From NCBI GenBank assembly GCA_903862955.1, contig CAIPAH010000003.1, forward strand, positions 62,001-126,000: DNA of 64,000 nucleotides. The letters run 5' to 3'. The stretch comes from an uncultured Opitutia bacterium (GTDB lineage Bacteria > Verrucomicrobiota > Verrucomicrobiia > Opitutales > Opitutaceae). Below are positions 1-9,307 of this stretch, piece after piece (positions within the stretch are counted from its first letter, which is position 1; every line of letters starts with the position of its first letter). The notes under the pieces were generated by a model. It was not told where the DNA came from. It ran no database searches and saw only the letters and a list, made by a program, of their open reading frames with translations. The translations under genes were made by a program, and so were the position numbers.

Positions 1-1
1 G

Positions 2-310
2 GGGATGGCGCTCTTCACGGTTTGCATGGGCAACGCGTTTGCGGCGTTCCCGGTGATCACGCTGGGGATCGGCCTGCCGTTCATCGTGCAGCAGCACGGA
101 GGCAACCCGGCGATCATGGCGGCGATCGGCATGCTCTGCGGCTACTGCGGCACCCTGCTCACGCCAATGGCGGCGAATTTCAACGTGGTGCCGGCGCTAC
201 TGCTCGAGCTGAAGGACAAGAATGCGGTGATCAAGGCGCAGGTGCCGATCGCGCTGACGATCCTGGCGGCGAACGTCGCGCTGATGTATTTCTGCGTGTA
301 TCGGTTCTGA
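2..310 (+). CDS. DUF979 family membrane protein, C-terminal fragment
   Basis: The reading frame is open from the left window edge to TGA at 308-310, so only about the last 103 residues are visible and the ATG at 5 is probably internal. The fragment has hydrophobic segments and the stretches GNAFAAFPVITLGIG, GYCGTLLTPMAANFN and LKDKNAVIKAQ. From memory these are typical of the C-terminus of DUF979 integral membrane proteins. That family is usually encoded beside a DUF969 protein, often near pyrrolidone-carboxylate peptidase, but those genes would lie outside this window. The transported substrate is unknown. Family assignment is by recognition of conserved stretches and is fairly sure; function is not. 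Confidence 0.75.
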   Translation, partial: GMALFTVCMGNAFAAFPVITLGIGLPFIVQQHGGNPAIMAAIGMLCGYCGTLLTPMAANFNVVPALLLELKDKNAVIKAQVPIALTILAANVALMYFCVYRF

Positions 311-317
311 GCGGTAG

Positions 318-423
318 GATGGCCACAAAAAGGCCCGAAGAGACGCAAAAAACCAATGGATCAGGCCTGCCGCGACGGGACAGCCGTTCCGGTCTTGTGC
401 GTGCTCGTGCCTTTTTGCGGCAA
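318..423. repeat. Degenerate intergenic inverted repeat
   Basis: The left arm at about 318-350 contains GCCACAAAAAGGC and the right arm at about 394-423 contains GCCTTTTTGCGGC. The arms pair imperfectly over about 30 bases around a 43-base loop. The element fills the gap between the DUF979 gene and the converging PEP-CTERM gene, so it could act as a shared 3' structure. It resembles in layout, but not in sequence, the other dyads in this window. Confidence 0.5.
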
Positions 424-428
424 ACGAC

Positions 429-3400
429 CTAGACGGCCCGGCGGCGGCGCCAGGCGAGGAGCAGGGTGGAGCAACCGGCCAGCACGGCGCCATAGACGGC
501 GGGCTCGGGCGCGGGCGTGATCTGGTGATCGTAGGGCAGCCACTTGGTGTCGTTGTTCGTGTAGCTGCCGCCGGTGAAATTGAATTGGTTGAGCGGGGCG
601 GAGCCGGCGCCGTTGCCGCTCGGGTCGGGCGTGGAGAGGGAGTAGAAGTAATCCACGGCATTCACCCAGTTGTTGACGGTGAGCGTGAGCAGCGTTGTGC
701 CGAAGCTCACGGAATTGGCGGTCAGGCTGGTGGCGACGGAGCTGCCGAAATCGAGGACGGAGTTGGCGTTGATCGTCAGGCTGCCGATGATGTTGCTCAG
801 CGAGCCGGCGGTGCCGTTGAGGTTGAGCGTGCCGCCGTTGAGGATGACGTTGATGCCGGAATTGTTGAACGCGGCGTTGAGGGTGAGGGTCGCGCCGGCG
901 TTGATGACGATGGTGCCGACGCCGGCGAAGGAACCGCCGGTCTGGAGGAAGCTGCTGCCCGAGCTGAGCGTGAGGATCTGCGCCCCGCCGGTGCCGAGCT
1001 GGACGGTGCCGGAATTGTTGAGCGAGGCGATGGCCGCGTTGTAGTCGTTGAGATTGAGGGTGGCGCCGGACGCCACGGTGAGCACGTTCGCGCTGTTGAA
1101 GACCGTCGCGGCTTGGGCGACGACCGTGCCGGCGTTGATGTTCACCGCGCCGGTGTAGCCGGAGTTGTTGCCGCCTAGCGTGAACGTGCCGGAACCGGCC
1201 TTCGTGAGCGTGCCGCTGCCGGTGAGATTGCCGGAGTAGGTCGAGCTGAGGTTGTTGGTGGCGTTGCCGACGGTCAGGTTGTTGGTGCCGAGGTTGACCG
1301 TGTTTGTGCTCGCGCCGTTGAGCGCGCCGAACGTCTGGCCGGTGGCGCCGAGGTTCACCGTCGTGCCGCCCGACAGGTTGACGTTTGCCAGGGTGCCGAG
1401 GGCGGTGGCGTTGTTCGAGTTGAGCGTGCCGTCGGTGACGTTGACGGTGGTCCCGTCAACCAAGCTGGTCGCGGCCGAGCCGAGGGTGGTGGCGCCGGTG
1501 TCCTGCAGGGTCACGTTGCGCGCGGTGCCGCCGTCGTTCAGGGCGCCGAGTGTCAGCAGCGTGCCGTTGGCGCGGTCGAAGGTCGCGTCGCCGGTCAGGG
1601 TCGTGGCGCCGAACGTGACTCCGGCGGTGCCGCTGCCGACATTGGCGCCCTTGGTCAGGTTGAGCTGCTGGGAGCCGATCGACAGCGTGCCCAGCGTGTG
1701 CGTGACGCCCGCGTTGCCGAGGGTGAGCACGTCCGACTCGAGGGTCGTGCTGCCGGTCACGGTCGTGTTGCGCGCGAAGTTGAGCCCGGCATTGTTGGCG
1801 AGCGAGAGCGTGCCGCCGTTGAGGATGAGCCCGCCGCCGCCCAGGGCGTTCGCGCTGGTCGTGGCGCGGAGAATGCCGTTGTTGAGCGTCGTGGTGCCGG
1901 TGTAGGTGTTGGCGCCGGAGAGGATCCACGTGCCGGCTCCATCCTTGAAGAGCGAGGTGAGGTTGGTGCCGGAATTGTTCACGATGGCGCCCGAGATGGC
2001 GTTGCTCGCCGTGCTGGAGCCCACGAGGTTGAGCGTCTTGCTGCCCGCGCCGGTGGCCGTGAAATTGGACGTGAACGTCAGGGAGCCCGCGCCCGAGGCG
2101 TCCAGTGTCGCGCCGCCGGTGGTGCCGGCGAGATTGACCACGCGATTCGTGCTCGAATTGCCGCTGCCGGTGTATTGGAGCGTGCCACCCACCGTCGTGG
2201 CGCCGATGGCAATGGTCCCATTCGCGGCCGTGGTCGGCGCGCCGAGCGCGGAGGCGGTGCTGAGGTTGGCGAGCGTGTTCACGCTCACGGTGCCGGAATT
2301 GATGGTCGTGGTGCCCGTGTAGGTGTTGGTGCCGGCGAGCGTGAGGGTGCCGGTGCCGTTCATGATCAACCCGCCGGTGGTGAGCGCGACGGTGTTGGTG
2401 AAGGCCATGTCGCCCGCGCCGCTGACGGTGATGGTGCGGGTCGCGCCGGTGATGGTGCCCGAGAAGGTGAGCAGCCCGGCGTCACTCTGGAACTGGGTGT
2501 TGGCGTTGAGCGTCAGGGCCCCGGTCCAGATATTGTTGTCCGAGATGTTGCGGACTGCGCCGGTGTTGGCGATGCCGGTGCCGCTGAGGGTCAGGGGCTC
2601 GCCCGTGATGGTCAGCCCGCCCTGCAGTTGCAGCGCCGCGCCCGATGCGACGGTGGTGCCGGCGGCGGAGGTGCCGAGGGCGGTGTTGCTCTGGATGTTG
2701 AGGACGCCCGCGCTGACCGTGGTGCCGCCGGTGTAGGAATTGTTGCCGCTCAGCACCATCGTGCCCGCGCCGGCCTTGGTCAGGCCGAAGGCACCGCTGA
2801 GGCTGGAGATGTCGGCGGAGACGATCAGGTCGTAGGGCGCGCTCGTGGAATCGCCGATCGTGAACGTGCGGCTGGCGGCGCCGAGGTCCACCTGGCCGAT
2901 GAGATAGGCTCCGAGGGGATTGTTGGTGGCCGTGTAGGTGACATTGCCGCCGAGCGTCAGGGTGCCACCGTTCGTCGTGACGATGTTGGTCGAGGTGGTC
3001 GTGGCGCCCGCGCCGCCAAACGTCAGGGACAGGACGGTCTGGTTGAAGCCATTGAGATCAAAATACGTCAGCGAGCCCACGGTGTTGGAGTTCACCGTCA
3101 CGTTGGTGAGCGCCGCACCGGAGCCCAGTGCATTGCTGGCGTTCAGTCTGACCGTGCCATTGTTGACGACGAGGTTGCTGTTGTTTGTCCACGTGCCGGC
3201 CGCGGCGTTGAGGATGAGCGTGCCGGCGCCCGACTTGGTGATCGTGCGGGCAGCGCTGTCGGTGAGGGCGCCGAGCGTGAGCACCGTGTTGTTCCCGGTG
3301 TTGAAGGTGGCGTTGCCGGAGACCGTGGTATTGCCAAAAGTGACGCCCGCAAGGCCGCTGCCGACGTTGCCGCCGGTCGTGATGTTGAGGGTGTTGGCGC

Positions 3401-4226
3401 CGGTCGTCAGCGTGCCCAGCGTGTGGGTGACGCCCGCGCCGCCGACGGTGGCGACGTCGGAGTTGATCGTCGCGGCCCCGGTGAGCGTGGTGTTGTTGCC
3501 GAAGCTGGTGGGGTTGTCGTTGGCAAGCTGCAGCGTGCCGGCACCCAGGGAAAGCGCGCCCGTGCCGAGCGCGCTGCCGTTGGTCGCGCGCAGCGTGCCC
3601 GCGGAGACGGTGGTCGTGCCGGAGTAGCCGGAGTTGTTGCCGGAGACGACCCAGGTGCCGGTGCCGGTCTTGGTGATGCCGCCGGTGCCGCTGACATTGC
3701 TCGAGAGCGCGCCGCCCGCACCCGTGCCCGTGAGCGTCAGAAGAAAGCCGCCGTTCGTCAGCGTGGAGCCCGCGATGCCAAGCGAGCCATTATTCGTGAA
3801 GGACTGTGCGGCGCCGAGAATGAGAGCAGTGTTGATCGACTTTTGGCCAGTCGTGGACGCGTTATTGATGCCGCCGGTGCCGGTGGTCAGCGTGCCGGCG
3901 CCGGATAGAGTCACCGTGCCCGTGGCGAGAGCAGTGAAGGCGAGGCCGTTGATGCTGCGATTCGCCGACAGGACAGGTTGGAAATTGAGGACCGAGTTGA
4001 ACGAGCCGATGTCATTGGTGATGTTGTTGGCCGGCGCGGTCCCGCCCCAGTTTGCCGCGGTGGCAAAGTCGGTGCCGACATCCGCCCAAGTCCGCGTGGC
4101 GGCGTGGACCGCGGTGGGCGCAAAAAGAAGTGCGGCGACGCTGGCCAGCGGAAACCACGCAGTGCGAACGCGTCGCGACATTGCGCGACAAAAGAATCCC
4201 GCTGGGCGTGGGAAGTGGAACGGCAT
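429..4226 (-). CDS. Autotransporter-associated beta-strand repeat protein with PEP-CTERM signal
   Basis: The 1265-residue predicted secreted or surface protein starts with a signal peptide (hydrophobic core after an Arg-rich stretch, cleavage near AVHA). An internal ATG at 4179-4181 would give a shorter, more conventional signal peptide. The body is Gly/Thr/Asn/Ser-rich with about five copies of the unit GTGTLxLSGxNTYTGTTTxxxG, as in autotransporter passenger-associated repeats that fold as a beta-helix. I find no cysteine in the mature part. There is no C-terminal beta-barrel. Instead the end is PAPEP, a hydrophobic helix and an RRRR cluster, a PEP-CTERM signal recognised by an exosortase (none here). 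The last 90 or so residues closely match the neighbour at 4380-9110, so the two are paralogues. A structural or adhesive matrix role is inferred. Confidence 0.85.
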   Translation of the reverse strand: MPFHFPRPAGFFCRAMSRRVRTAWFPLASVAALLFAPTAVHAATRTWADVGTDFATAANWGGTAPANNITNDIGSFNSVLNFQPVLSANRSINGLAFTALATGTVTLSGAGTLTTGTGGINNASTTGQKSINTALILGAAQSFTNNGSLGIAGSTLTNGGFLLTLTGTGAGGALSSNVSGTGGITKTGTGTWVVSGNNSGYSGTTTVSAGTLRATNGSALGTGALSLGAGTLQLANDNPTSFGNNTTLTGAATINSDVATVGGAGVTHTLGTLTTGANTLNITTGGNVGSGLAGVTFGNTTVSGNATFNTGNNTVLTLGALTDSAARTITKSGAGTLILNAAAGTWTNNSNLVVNNGTVRLNASNALGSGAALTNVTVNSNTVGSLTYFDLNGFNQTVLSLTFGGAGATTTSTNIVTTNGGTLTLGGNVTYTATNNPLGAYLIGQVDLGAASRTFTIGDSTSAPYDLIVSADISSLSGAFGLTKAGAGTMVLSGNNSYTGGTTVSAGVLNIQSNTALGTSAAGTTVASGAALQLQGGLTITGEPLTLSGTGIANTGAVRNISDNNIWTGALTLNANTQFQSDAGLLTFSGTITGATRTITVSGAGDMAFTNTVALTTGGLIMNGTGTLTLAGTNTYTGTTTINSGTVSVNTLANLSTASALGAPTTAANGTIAIGATTVGGTLQYTGSGNSSTNRVVNLAGTTGGATLDASGAGSLTFTSNFTATGAGSKTLNLVGSSTASNAISGAIVNNSGTNLTSLFKDGAGTWILSGANTYTGTTTLNNGILRATTSANALGGGGLILNGGTLSLANNAGLNFARNTTVTGSTTLESDVLTLGNAGVTHTLGTLSIGSQQLNLTKGANVGSGTAGVTFGATTLTGDATFDRANGTLLTLGALNDGGTARNVTLQDTGATTLGSAATSLVDGTTVNVTDGTLNSNNATALGTLANVNLSGGTTVNLGATGQTFGALNGASTNTVNLGTNNLTVGNATNNLSSTYSGNLTGSGTLTKAGSGTFTLGGNNSGYTGAVNINAGTVVAQAATVFNSANVLTVASGATLNLNDYNAAIASLNNSGTVQLGTGGAQILTLSSGSSFLQTGGSFAGVGTIVINAGATLTLNAAFNNSGINVILNGGTLNLNGTAGSLSNIIGSLTINANSVLDFGSSVATSLTANSVSFGTTLLTLTVNNWVNAVDYFYSLSTPDPSGNGAGSAPLNQFNFTGGSYTNNDTKWLPYDHQITPAPEPAVYGAVLAGCSTLLLAWRRRRAV

Positions 4227-4300
4227 CGGGTTTCCGATCCAAATCTTCTCCTACATGCCAATATTTTACAATCTTGGTATCGCGCGTAGAATTACCCACG

Positions 4301-4317
4301 AAAAGGAGGGTCCCTCC
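4301..4317 (-). terminator. Possible short terminator hairpin after the 1576-aa PEP-CTERM gene
   Basis: Read on the minus strand, GGAGG-GAC-CCTCC is followed by TTTT. It lies about 63 bases past the stop of the upstream gene and before the next PEP-CTERM gene. The stem is only five base pairs and the T-tract is short, so this is a weak candidate. It would separate the two paralogues into different transcripts. Confidence 0.35.
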
Positions 4318-4379
4318 GCGGATAAGACTCTTTCCCGCAGTGTCTTAAGAATCCCGGGACGAGCCCTTGGTTTCGCTGC

Positions 4380-7300
4380 TCAGGCTTTGACTGTCTTGCG
4401 GCGACGCCAGCCGACAAGAATTGCGCACAGGCCGACGAACATGGCTCCGTAGGTGGCGGGTTCCGGCGCCGGGGTGATTTGGTTGTCGTAGGTTTGCCAC
4501 TTGGTGTCGTTGTTCGTGTAGGTCCCGCCCGTGAACGTGATCTGGTTGAGAGGCGAATTCCCCTGGGCGCCGGGATTGGTCTGGTCGTAGAAGTAATCCA
4601 CGGCGTTGATCCAGTTGTTGACGGTCAGGCTCACGCTGGGCGCGATGCTCAGGCTGCTGATGTTGAGGATGCTCGCGGACGAGTTGCCAAAATCGAGGAC
4701 CGAGTTGCCGGAGATCGTCAGGCTGCCAAACGTGTCGGTCGTACCGGCGAGGTTGAGGGTGCCGCCCGCGAGCACCAGGTTCAGGTTCGCCGCATTGAAA
4801 TTGGCGCCCAAGGTCAGGGTTTCGCCGACGCCAATCGTCAGCGTGCCACTGCCGGTGATCGAGCCGCTGAGGAGGCCGGAGCTGCCGGACAGCGTCAATG
4901 CGCCGTTGGTGCCAAAGGCGAGCACGCCGGCGTTGTTGAACAGGCCGGTCAGCGTGCTGGCGGTCCCGTTCAGGTTGAGGGTGCCGCCGGACTGGTTGGT
5001 GACGGAACCGCTGGTCGACAGGGCATTCGCGGCGTTGGCGAGGAAGGTGGCGCCGGAATTGACGGTGATGGCATTGGCGTTCGAGAGCGCGTTGGCGGCG
5101 TTGGCCTGCAGCGTGCCCACGCCAACGGTCACGGTGCCCGTGTAACCTGAGTTAGCGGTGCCGAGGGCGAGCGTCCCGCTGCCGTCCTTGGTGAGGGCGG
5201 TGGTGGCGCCGCCGGTGAGCGCGCCGTTGAACGTGGTGTTGCCGGCGCCGCCGACGTTGAGCGTGCTGCCGTTGGAAACGGCGACCGGGCCGCTGAGCAC
5301 GAGGGTGCCCGCATCCGACTGCAGGCGCGAATTCGCCGTCACGCTGACATTGCCCGTGAGCGTGTTGGTGCCGGAAAGATTTTCGATCGCGCCATTGTTG
5401 GTGGCCGCGCCGTTGGTCGAGAGGGTGAAGTTGCTGCCGAGCGTCGAGCCGCCCTGGACCTCGAAGTTGCCGGTGCCGGAGACGGCGACGTTGGCGGTGC
5501 CGGTGGCATTCGTGATGCCGGCGACCACGACGCCGTTGCTCAGGTTGAGGTTGCCGGTGAAGCCCGTGCTGGCCGCGTTGAGAGTGAGCCGCCCCGTGCC
5601 GGTTTTGGCCAAGGTGCCGCTGCCCGTGACGGTGCCGGCAAACGTCGTCGAGGCGGCGCCGCCCAGCGTGAGCGTGCCGCTGCCGAGGGAAACGGTGCCG
5701 CCCGTGCCGGACACGTTCGCGACGGTCTCGGAGAATCCCCCGAGGTTAAAGGTGCCACTGTTCACGGTCAGGATGCCGGAGGTCGCGAGCTGGTTGGACG
5801 CGTTGTCATTCACCGTGCCCCCGGCGACCGTGAGGCTGCCGGCGAGCGAGGTTCCGCTGAGGTTCAGGATGCCGGAGTTGACCGTGGTCAGGCCGGTGTA
5901 GGTGTTGGCGCCGGAAAAGGTGGTGGTGCCGCTGCCGCTCAAGGTGACCCCGCCGGTGCCGGTCGCGATGGCGCTGGAGAAGATGCTGTTGCCCGTGCCG
6001 GTGAGGGTGAGGGTGTTGCCGGCCCCGGTGACGCCGCCGTTGATCGCGAGCGTGCCCGATCCGATATTAAACGTCGTGGCCCCGCCCAGCGTGATGGCGC
6101 CGTTCATGGTGGCGGTGTTGCCGGCGCCCGGTGTCGCATACAGGGCGCCGTTGCTGGAGGCGCCGGTGCCCGTCAGGTTGAGCGCGTTGGCCAGGGTCAG
6201 GCCGGAATTTACCTGCAGCGTGGCGCCCGACAGGACCGTCGTCGCGGCGGTGCCCAGGGCCGAGTTGCTGCCCGAAACCTGGACCGTGCCGCCGAAGACG
6301 TTGATGCCGCCAGTGAAGCCGCTGTTGTTGCCGGTGAGGACGAGCGTGCCGGCGCTGAGTTTCGACAGGCTGCCGCTGCCGCTCAGCGTGGAACCAAAAG
6401 TCAGAAGTCCCGCTCCCGTCACGTCGACCACGCTGTTGACGGACACTGCAATGTTGCCGCCGTTGATGGCTTGGTTGGACGCGGACTGTTGGATGATGCT
6501 CGGCAGCGCGCCATTCAACGTCAGGGTGTTGCCGCCTTGGGCGATCGCGAACGCGCCGGCGGCGGAGTCAAATTTGACCGCGTTGACGTAATAGTTGCTG
6601 TTCATGGCGGGCGCGAGGCGCGTCGAGCCGGTGAAGTCGAGCTTCTGGGTGCTGCCGATCGCGGTGCTCGGGCCGATGCCGCTCACCCAGTTCGCGGCGG
6701 TTGACCAGTTGTTGTTCCCGCTGCCGCCGTTCCACGTCAGGAAGGCGTTGTTCGGCGTGATGATGTAACCGTTCGGCTCGCCATTGCCCGTGGCCGTCAG
6801 GCTGCCGGCTTCAACGGCGCCGGAGCCGCTGCCGACGAAGTAAATCTGGGCCAGCAGTCCCGCGGCGATGCCCGAAGAGGTGGCGGCCAGCGTCGTGCTG
6901 CCGCTGGTCCAATTGGTGATGGTGAGGAGACCCGTGCCGGAGGTCAGGTTGGCAAAGACCAGCGTGTTCGTGGGCGAGCCGGTGCCAAAATTGATCGTGC
7001 CGTTGTTGAACGACAGGTTCCCGATCTGGGTCGAGAAGCCGTTCAGGTTGAGCGTGCTGTTGTTCAACGCGACGGCGGTGTTCGCGTTGAGCGTGTTGTT
7101 GGCGCCGAGTTGCAGCGTGCCGCCGTTCACCGTGGTGGCGCCCGTGTAGGTGTTGGCCCCGCTGACGACGAGGGTGCCGTTGCCGGACTTGGTCAGGCCG
7201 CCGGCGCCGGTGCCGCCGTTGGCGATGGCGCCCGAAATCGTCGACGTGCCGCTGTCCACCTGCGCGGTGAGCGTGTAACCCGTGTTGTTGGCCGACAAGT

Positions 7301-9110
7301 TGACGGCGCCCGACTGCGTCGCATTGGCCATCGTGAGGTTCCGGTTGCCGCCGGACTGCGTGAGGATGCCGCTCGTGGTGAGTCCCGAGAGTCCGGAATC
7401 GGCCTGGAGCGTGAGCGTATTGGCCACGGTGATGCTGCCCGCCGAGGAGCCGAGCGTCCCGCCGTTCAGCACCACCGTGCCGGTGCCGAGCGCGGTGTTG
7501 GTGTTCGCGTTGATTGTGCCGGCCGAAAGGGTCGTGCCGCCCGTGTAGGTATTGGCGCCGGACAGCGTCAGCGTGCCGGTGCCGGTCTTGGTGATGGCGG
7601 CGCCGGAGAGCACGCTGCTGACCGTCAGGTCGCTGGCAAGCGAGGTGTCCCGCGCCACGTTGAAAGTGGTGTTGGCGGACACGAGGGCCAGGTTGCCACC
7701 GAGGATCTGCGAGGTTTGGTGGGCCGCGTTGGTGTTGGCGGTCACGCCATTGCTCAGGGTGACGGTCTGGCCGGCGGTGATGTTGACGGCGCCTCCGTTC
7801 ATCGTGAAGGAGCCTGCGGTGGTGGAGGTGCCCACGTTGAGGGTGCCGTCCGCGTTCACCGTGATGGCGGAGGTGGGCGAGATCTGGTTGACATAACTCG
7901 CGCCGAGCGCGTGCCCGGCGCCCCAGATGTTGACCGCGGCGGTGTTGGCCAGGGAGCCGGTGCCGATCGTGAGCGAGCCATTGATGCCATACCAGCCGGC
8001 GGTCATCGGGCCGACCACGAGTTCCAGCGAGCCGCCGTTGACCACGGTGGCGCCGGTGTAGAAGGAGTTGTAGCCCCAGAGCGTCAGGTCTCCCGTGCCG
8101 TTCTTGATCAGGCCGCCGGTGTCGCCGGCAACGCCGAGGCTCGAATTGATGAACGTGTCACCGGCGCCATCGACGGTGAGCGTGTTGCTGCCGAGGGAGA
8201 ACAGGCTCGAGCCATCCGACTTGCCGAGGTAGAGGACGTTGCCGGCGGTGGCGTTGGAAACCGTGGCGTTCGAGCCCAGCGAAATGGCGCTGTTCCACGT
8301 GTTGTTGGCGCTGATGTTCTGGAAGGCGCCCGCGCCCGTGCCGTTGCCGTTGAGGACCAGGGTGCCGGCGTTGGTCGTCGTGATGTTGCCTTGGATCTGC
8401 AGGACGCCGCCGTTCGCCACCGTGGTGTTGGCGGTGTTCGAGGCCGTGCCCAGCGCGCCGGCATTTTGGATGGTCACCGTGCCCGAGTTGATGTTCGTGG
8501 CGCCGGTGTAGGTGTTGGCCCCGATGAGATTCAGCGTGCCCGTGCCCGCATACGTGAGGTTGCCCGCGGCGGTGCCACCGTTGCCGATCACGCCGCTGAC
8601 GTTCACCGCACCGCTGCCGTTGATGGTCAGCGTGCGTCCAACGGCGCCGGAACCGAGGTTCACGTTGCCGTAGAAGTTCATCGTCCCGGCATTGTTCGTC
8701 CAGGATTGATCCGCCCCGAGCGTGGTCTGGTTGTAGAAGGTCAGGGCGCCGGCGTCGGTGCTGGTCATCCCGGCGGTCAACGTGAGCGTGTTGACGTTGA
8801 TGCTGCCGGCCGCGTCAAATGTGTAGGCGTTCGATCCGCCGGCGTTGGAAAAATTGAGCGAGTAGGCGGCGGCCGTCGGCACGAGTTGAAGCGACTTCGA
8901 CAAACCCAGCACGGTATTGAAGGTGGCAATACTGAGGTTGCTCGGGACGCCTCCGCTCCAGTCGCCGCTGTTGCTCCAAAGACTGGAAGAGGTGCTGGTC
9001 CAGTTGTCCACCGACTGTGCGTTGGCCAGACGCGGCAGGCATGCCAGTGCGCCGAGCAGCATCCAAACAGCTCGCGACCTGATCTGCCTGTGGTTCAAGA
9101 AATACGTCAT
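4380..9110 (-). CDS. Large autotransporter-associated beta-strand repeat protein with PEP-CTERM signal
   Basis: This 1576-residue secreted repeat protein has a signal peptide ending near RLANAQ. It carries about eight recognisable copies of the unit GTGTLxLSGANTYTGxTTxNxGT spread along the chain, for example near the start and at roughly residues 490, 620 and 1130. The rest is low-complexity Gly/Thr/Asn/Ala sequence with no cysteine that I can find in the mature region. The C-terminus has NNWINAVDYFY, FTGGTYTNNDTKW, then PAPEPATYG, a hydrophobic segment and WRRRK: a PEP-CTERM sorting signal. The same block ends the neighbour at 429-4226. Such proteins are common in Verrucomicrobiota; processing by an exosortase is family knowledge. 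The molecular function is unknown. Confidence 0.87.
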   Translation of the reverse strand: MTYFLNHRQIRSRAVWMLLGALACLPRLANAQSVDNWTSTSSSLWSNSGDWSGGVPSNLSIATFNTVLGLSKSLQLVPTAAAYSLNFSNAGGSNAYTFDAAGSINVNTLTLTAGMTSTDAGALTFYNQTTLGADQSWTNNAGTMNFYGNVNLGSGAVGRTLTINGSGAVNVSGVIGNGGTAAGNLTYAGTGTLNLIGANTYTGATNINSGTVTIQNAGALGTASNTANTTVANGGVLQIQGNITTTNAGTLVLNGNGTGAGAFQNISANNTWNSAISLGSNATVSNATAGNVLYLGKSDGSSLFSLGSNTLTVDGAGDTFINSSLGVAGDTGGLIKNGTGDLTLWGYNSFYTGATVVNGGSLELVVGPMTAGWYGINGSLTIGTGSLANTAAVNIWGAGHALGASYVNQISPTSAITVNADGTLNVGTSTTAGSFTMNGGAVNITAGQTVTLSNGVTANTNAAHQTSQILGGNLALVSANTTFNVARDTSLASDLTVSSVLSGAAITKTGTGTLTLSGANTYTGGTTLSAGTINANTNTALGTGTVVLNGGTLGSSAGSITVANTLTLQADSGLSGLTTSGILTQSGGNRNLTMANATQSGAVNLSANNTGYTLTAQVDSGTSTISGAIANGGTGAGGLTKSGNGTLVVSGANTYTGATTVNGGTLQLGANNTLNANTAVALNNSTLNLNGFSTQIGNLSFNNGTINFGTGSPTNTLVFANLTSGTGLLTITNWTSGSTTLAATSSGIAAGLLAQIYFVGSGSGAVEAGSLTATGNGEPNGYIITPNNAFLTWNGGSGNNNWSTAANWVSGIGPSTAIGSTQKLDFTGSTRLAPAMNSNYYVNAVKFDSAAGAFAIAQGGNTLTLNGALPSIIQQSASNQAINGGNIAVSVNSVVDVTGAGLLTFGSTLSGSGSLSKLSAGTLVLTGNNSGFTGGINVFGGTVQVSGSNSALGTAATTVLSGATLQVNSGLTLANALNLTGTGASSNGALYATPGAGNTATMNGAITLGGATTFNIGSGTLAINGGVTGAGNTLTLTGTGNSIFSSAIATGTGGVTLSGSGTTTFSGANTYTGLTTVNSGILNLSGTSLAGSLTVAGGTVNDNASNQLATSGILTVNSGTFNLGGFSETVANVSGTGGTVSLGSGTLTLGGAASTTFAGTVTGSGTLAKTGTGRLTLNAASTGFTGNLNLSNGVVVAGITNATGTANVAVSGTGNFEVQGGSTLGSNFTLSTNGAATNNGAIENLSGTNTLTGNVSVTANSRLQSDAGTLVLSGPVAVSNGSTLNVGGAGNTTFNGALTGGATTALTKDGSGTLALGTANSGYTGTVTVGVGTLQANAANALSNANAITVNSGATFLANAANALSTSGSVTNQSGGTLNLNGTASTLTGLFNNAGVLAFGTNGALTLSGSSGLLSGSITGSGTLTIGVGETLTLGANFNAANLNLVLAGGTLNLAGTTDTFGSLTISGNSVLDFGNSSASILNISSLSIAPSVSLTVNNWINAVDYFYDQTNPGAQGNSPLNQITFTGGTYTNNDTKWQTYDNQITPAPEPATYGAMFVGLCAILVGWRRRKTVKA

Positions 9111-9163
9111 ATTTTTACTACGGCCAAAATCTAAGCCTCTGTTGCGGGAATATCACCCAATAA

Positions 9164-9191
9164 AATATAGGTATGAATACCCAGATAGCAA
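9164..9191 (-). promoter_or_regulatory. Putative sigma-70-type promoter for the 1576-aa PEP-CTERM gene
   Basis: On the minus strand TTGCTA (plus 9186-9191) is followed after 16 bases by TATATT (plus 9164-9169), about 54 bases before the ATG at 9110. The surrounding 9100-9310 interval is clearly richer in A+T than the rest of the window, which supports a promoter. Otherwise I see nothing in this 197-base gap. Confidence 0.45.
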
Positions 9192-9307
9192 TTAGGGGTG
9201 TTTTGACCGACTAACACTCCAGAGAGGCATGGCCGTCCCAATCTGTTGCATCTTCATTACATAACCATTTGGACCACAATATCCTGCAATTCCCGTGGCG
9301 TCCAAAC

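Noticed and set aside
429-9110. Repetitive DNA that could be mistaken for a tandem-repeat array
   Set aside because: The periodicity is at protein level (beta-strand repeats of irregular spacing), not identical DNA units with spacers; not a CRISPR or satellite.
1698-9134. Very long plus-strand open frames (736 and 674 codons) opposite the PEP-CTERM genes
   Set aside because: They are antisense shadows caused by high G+C and repetitive codon use. Their translations are Arg/Gly/Ala/Glu low-complexity with no recognisable domain.
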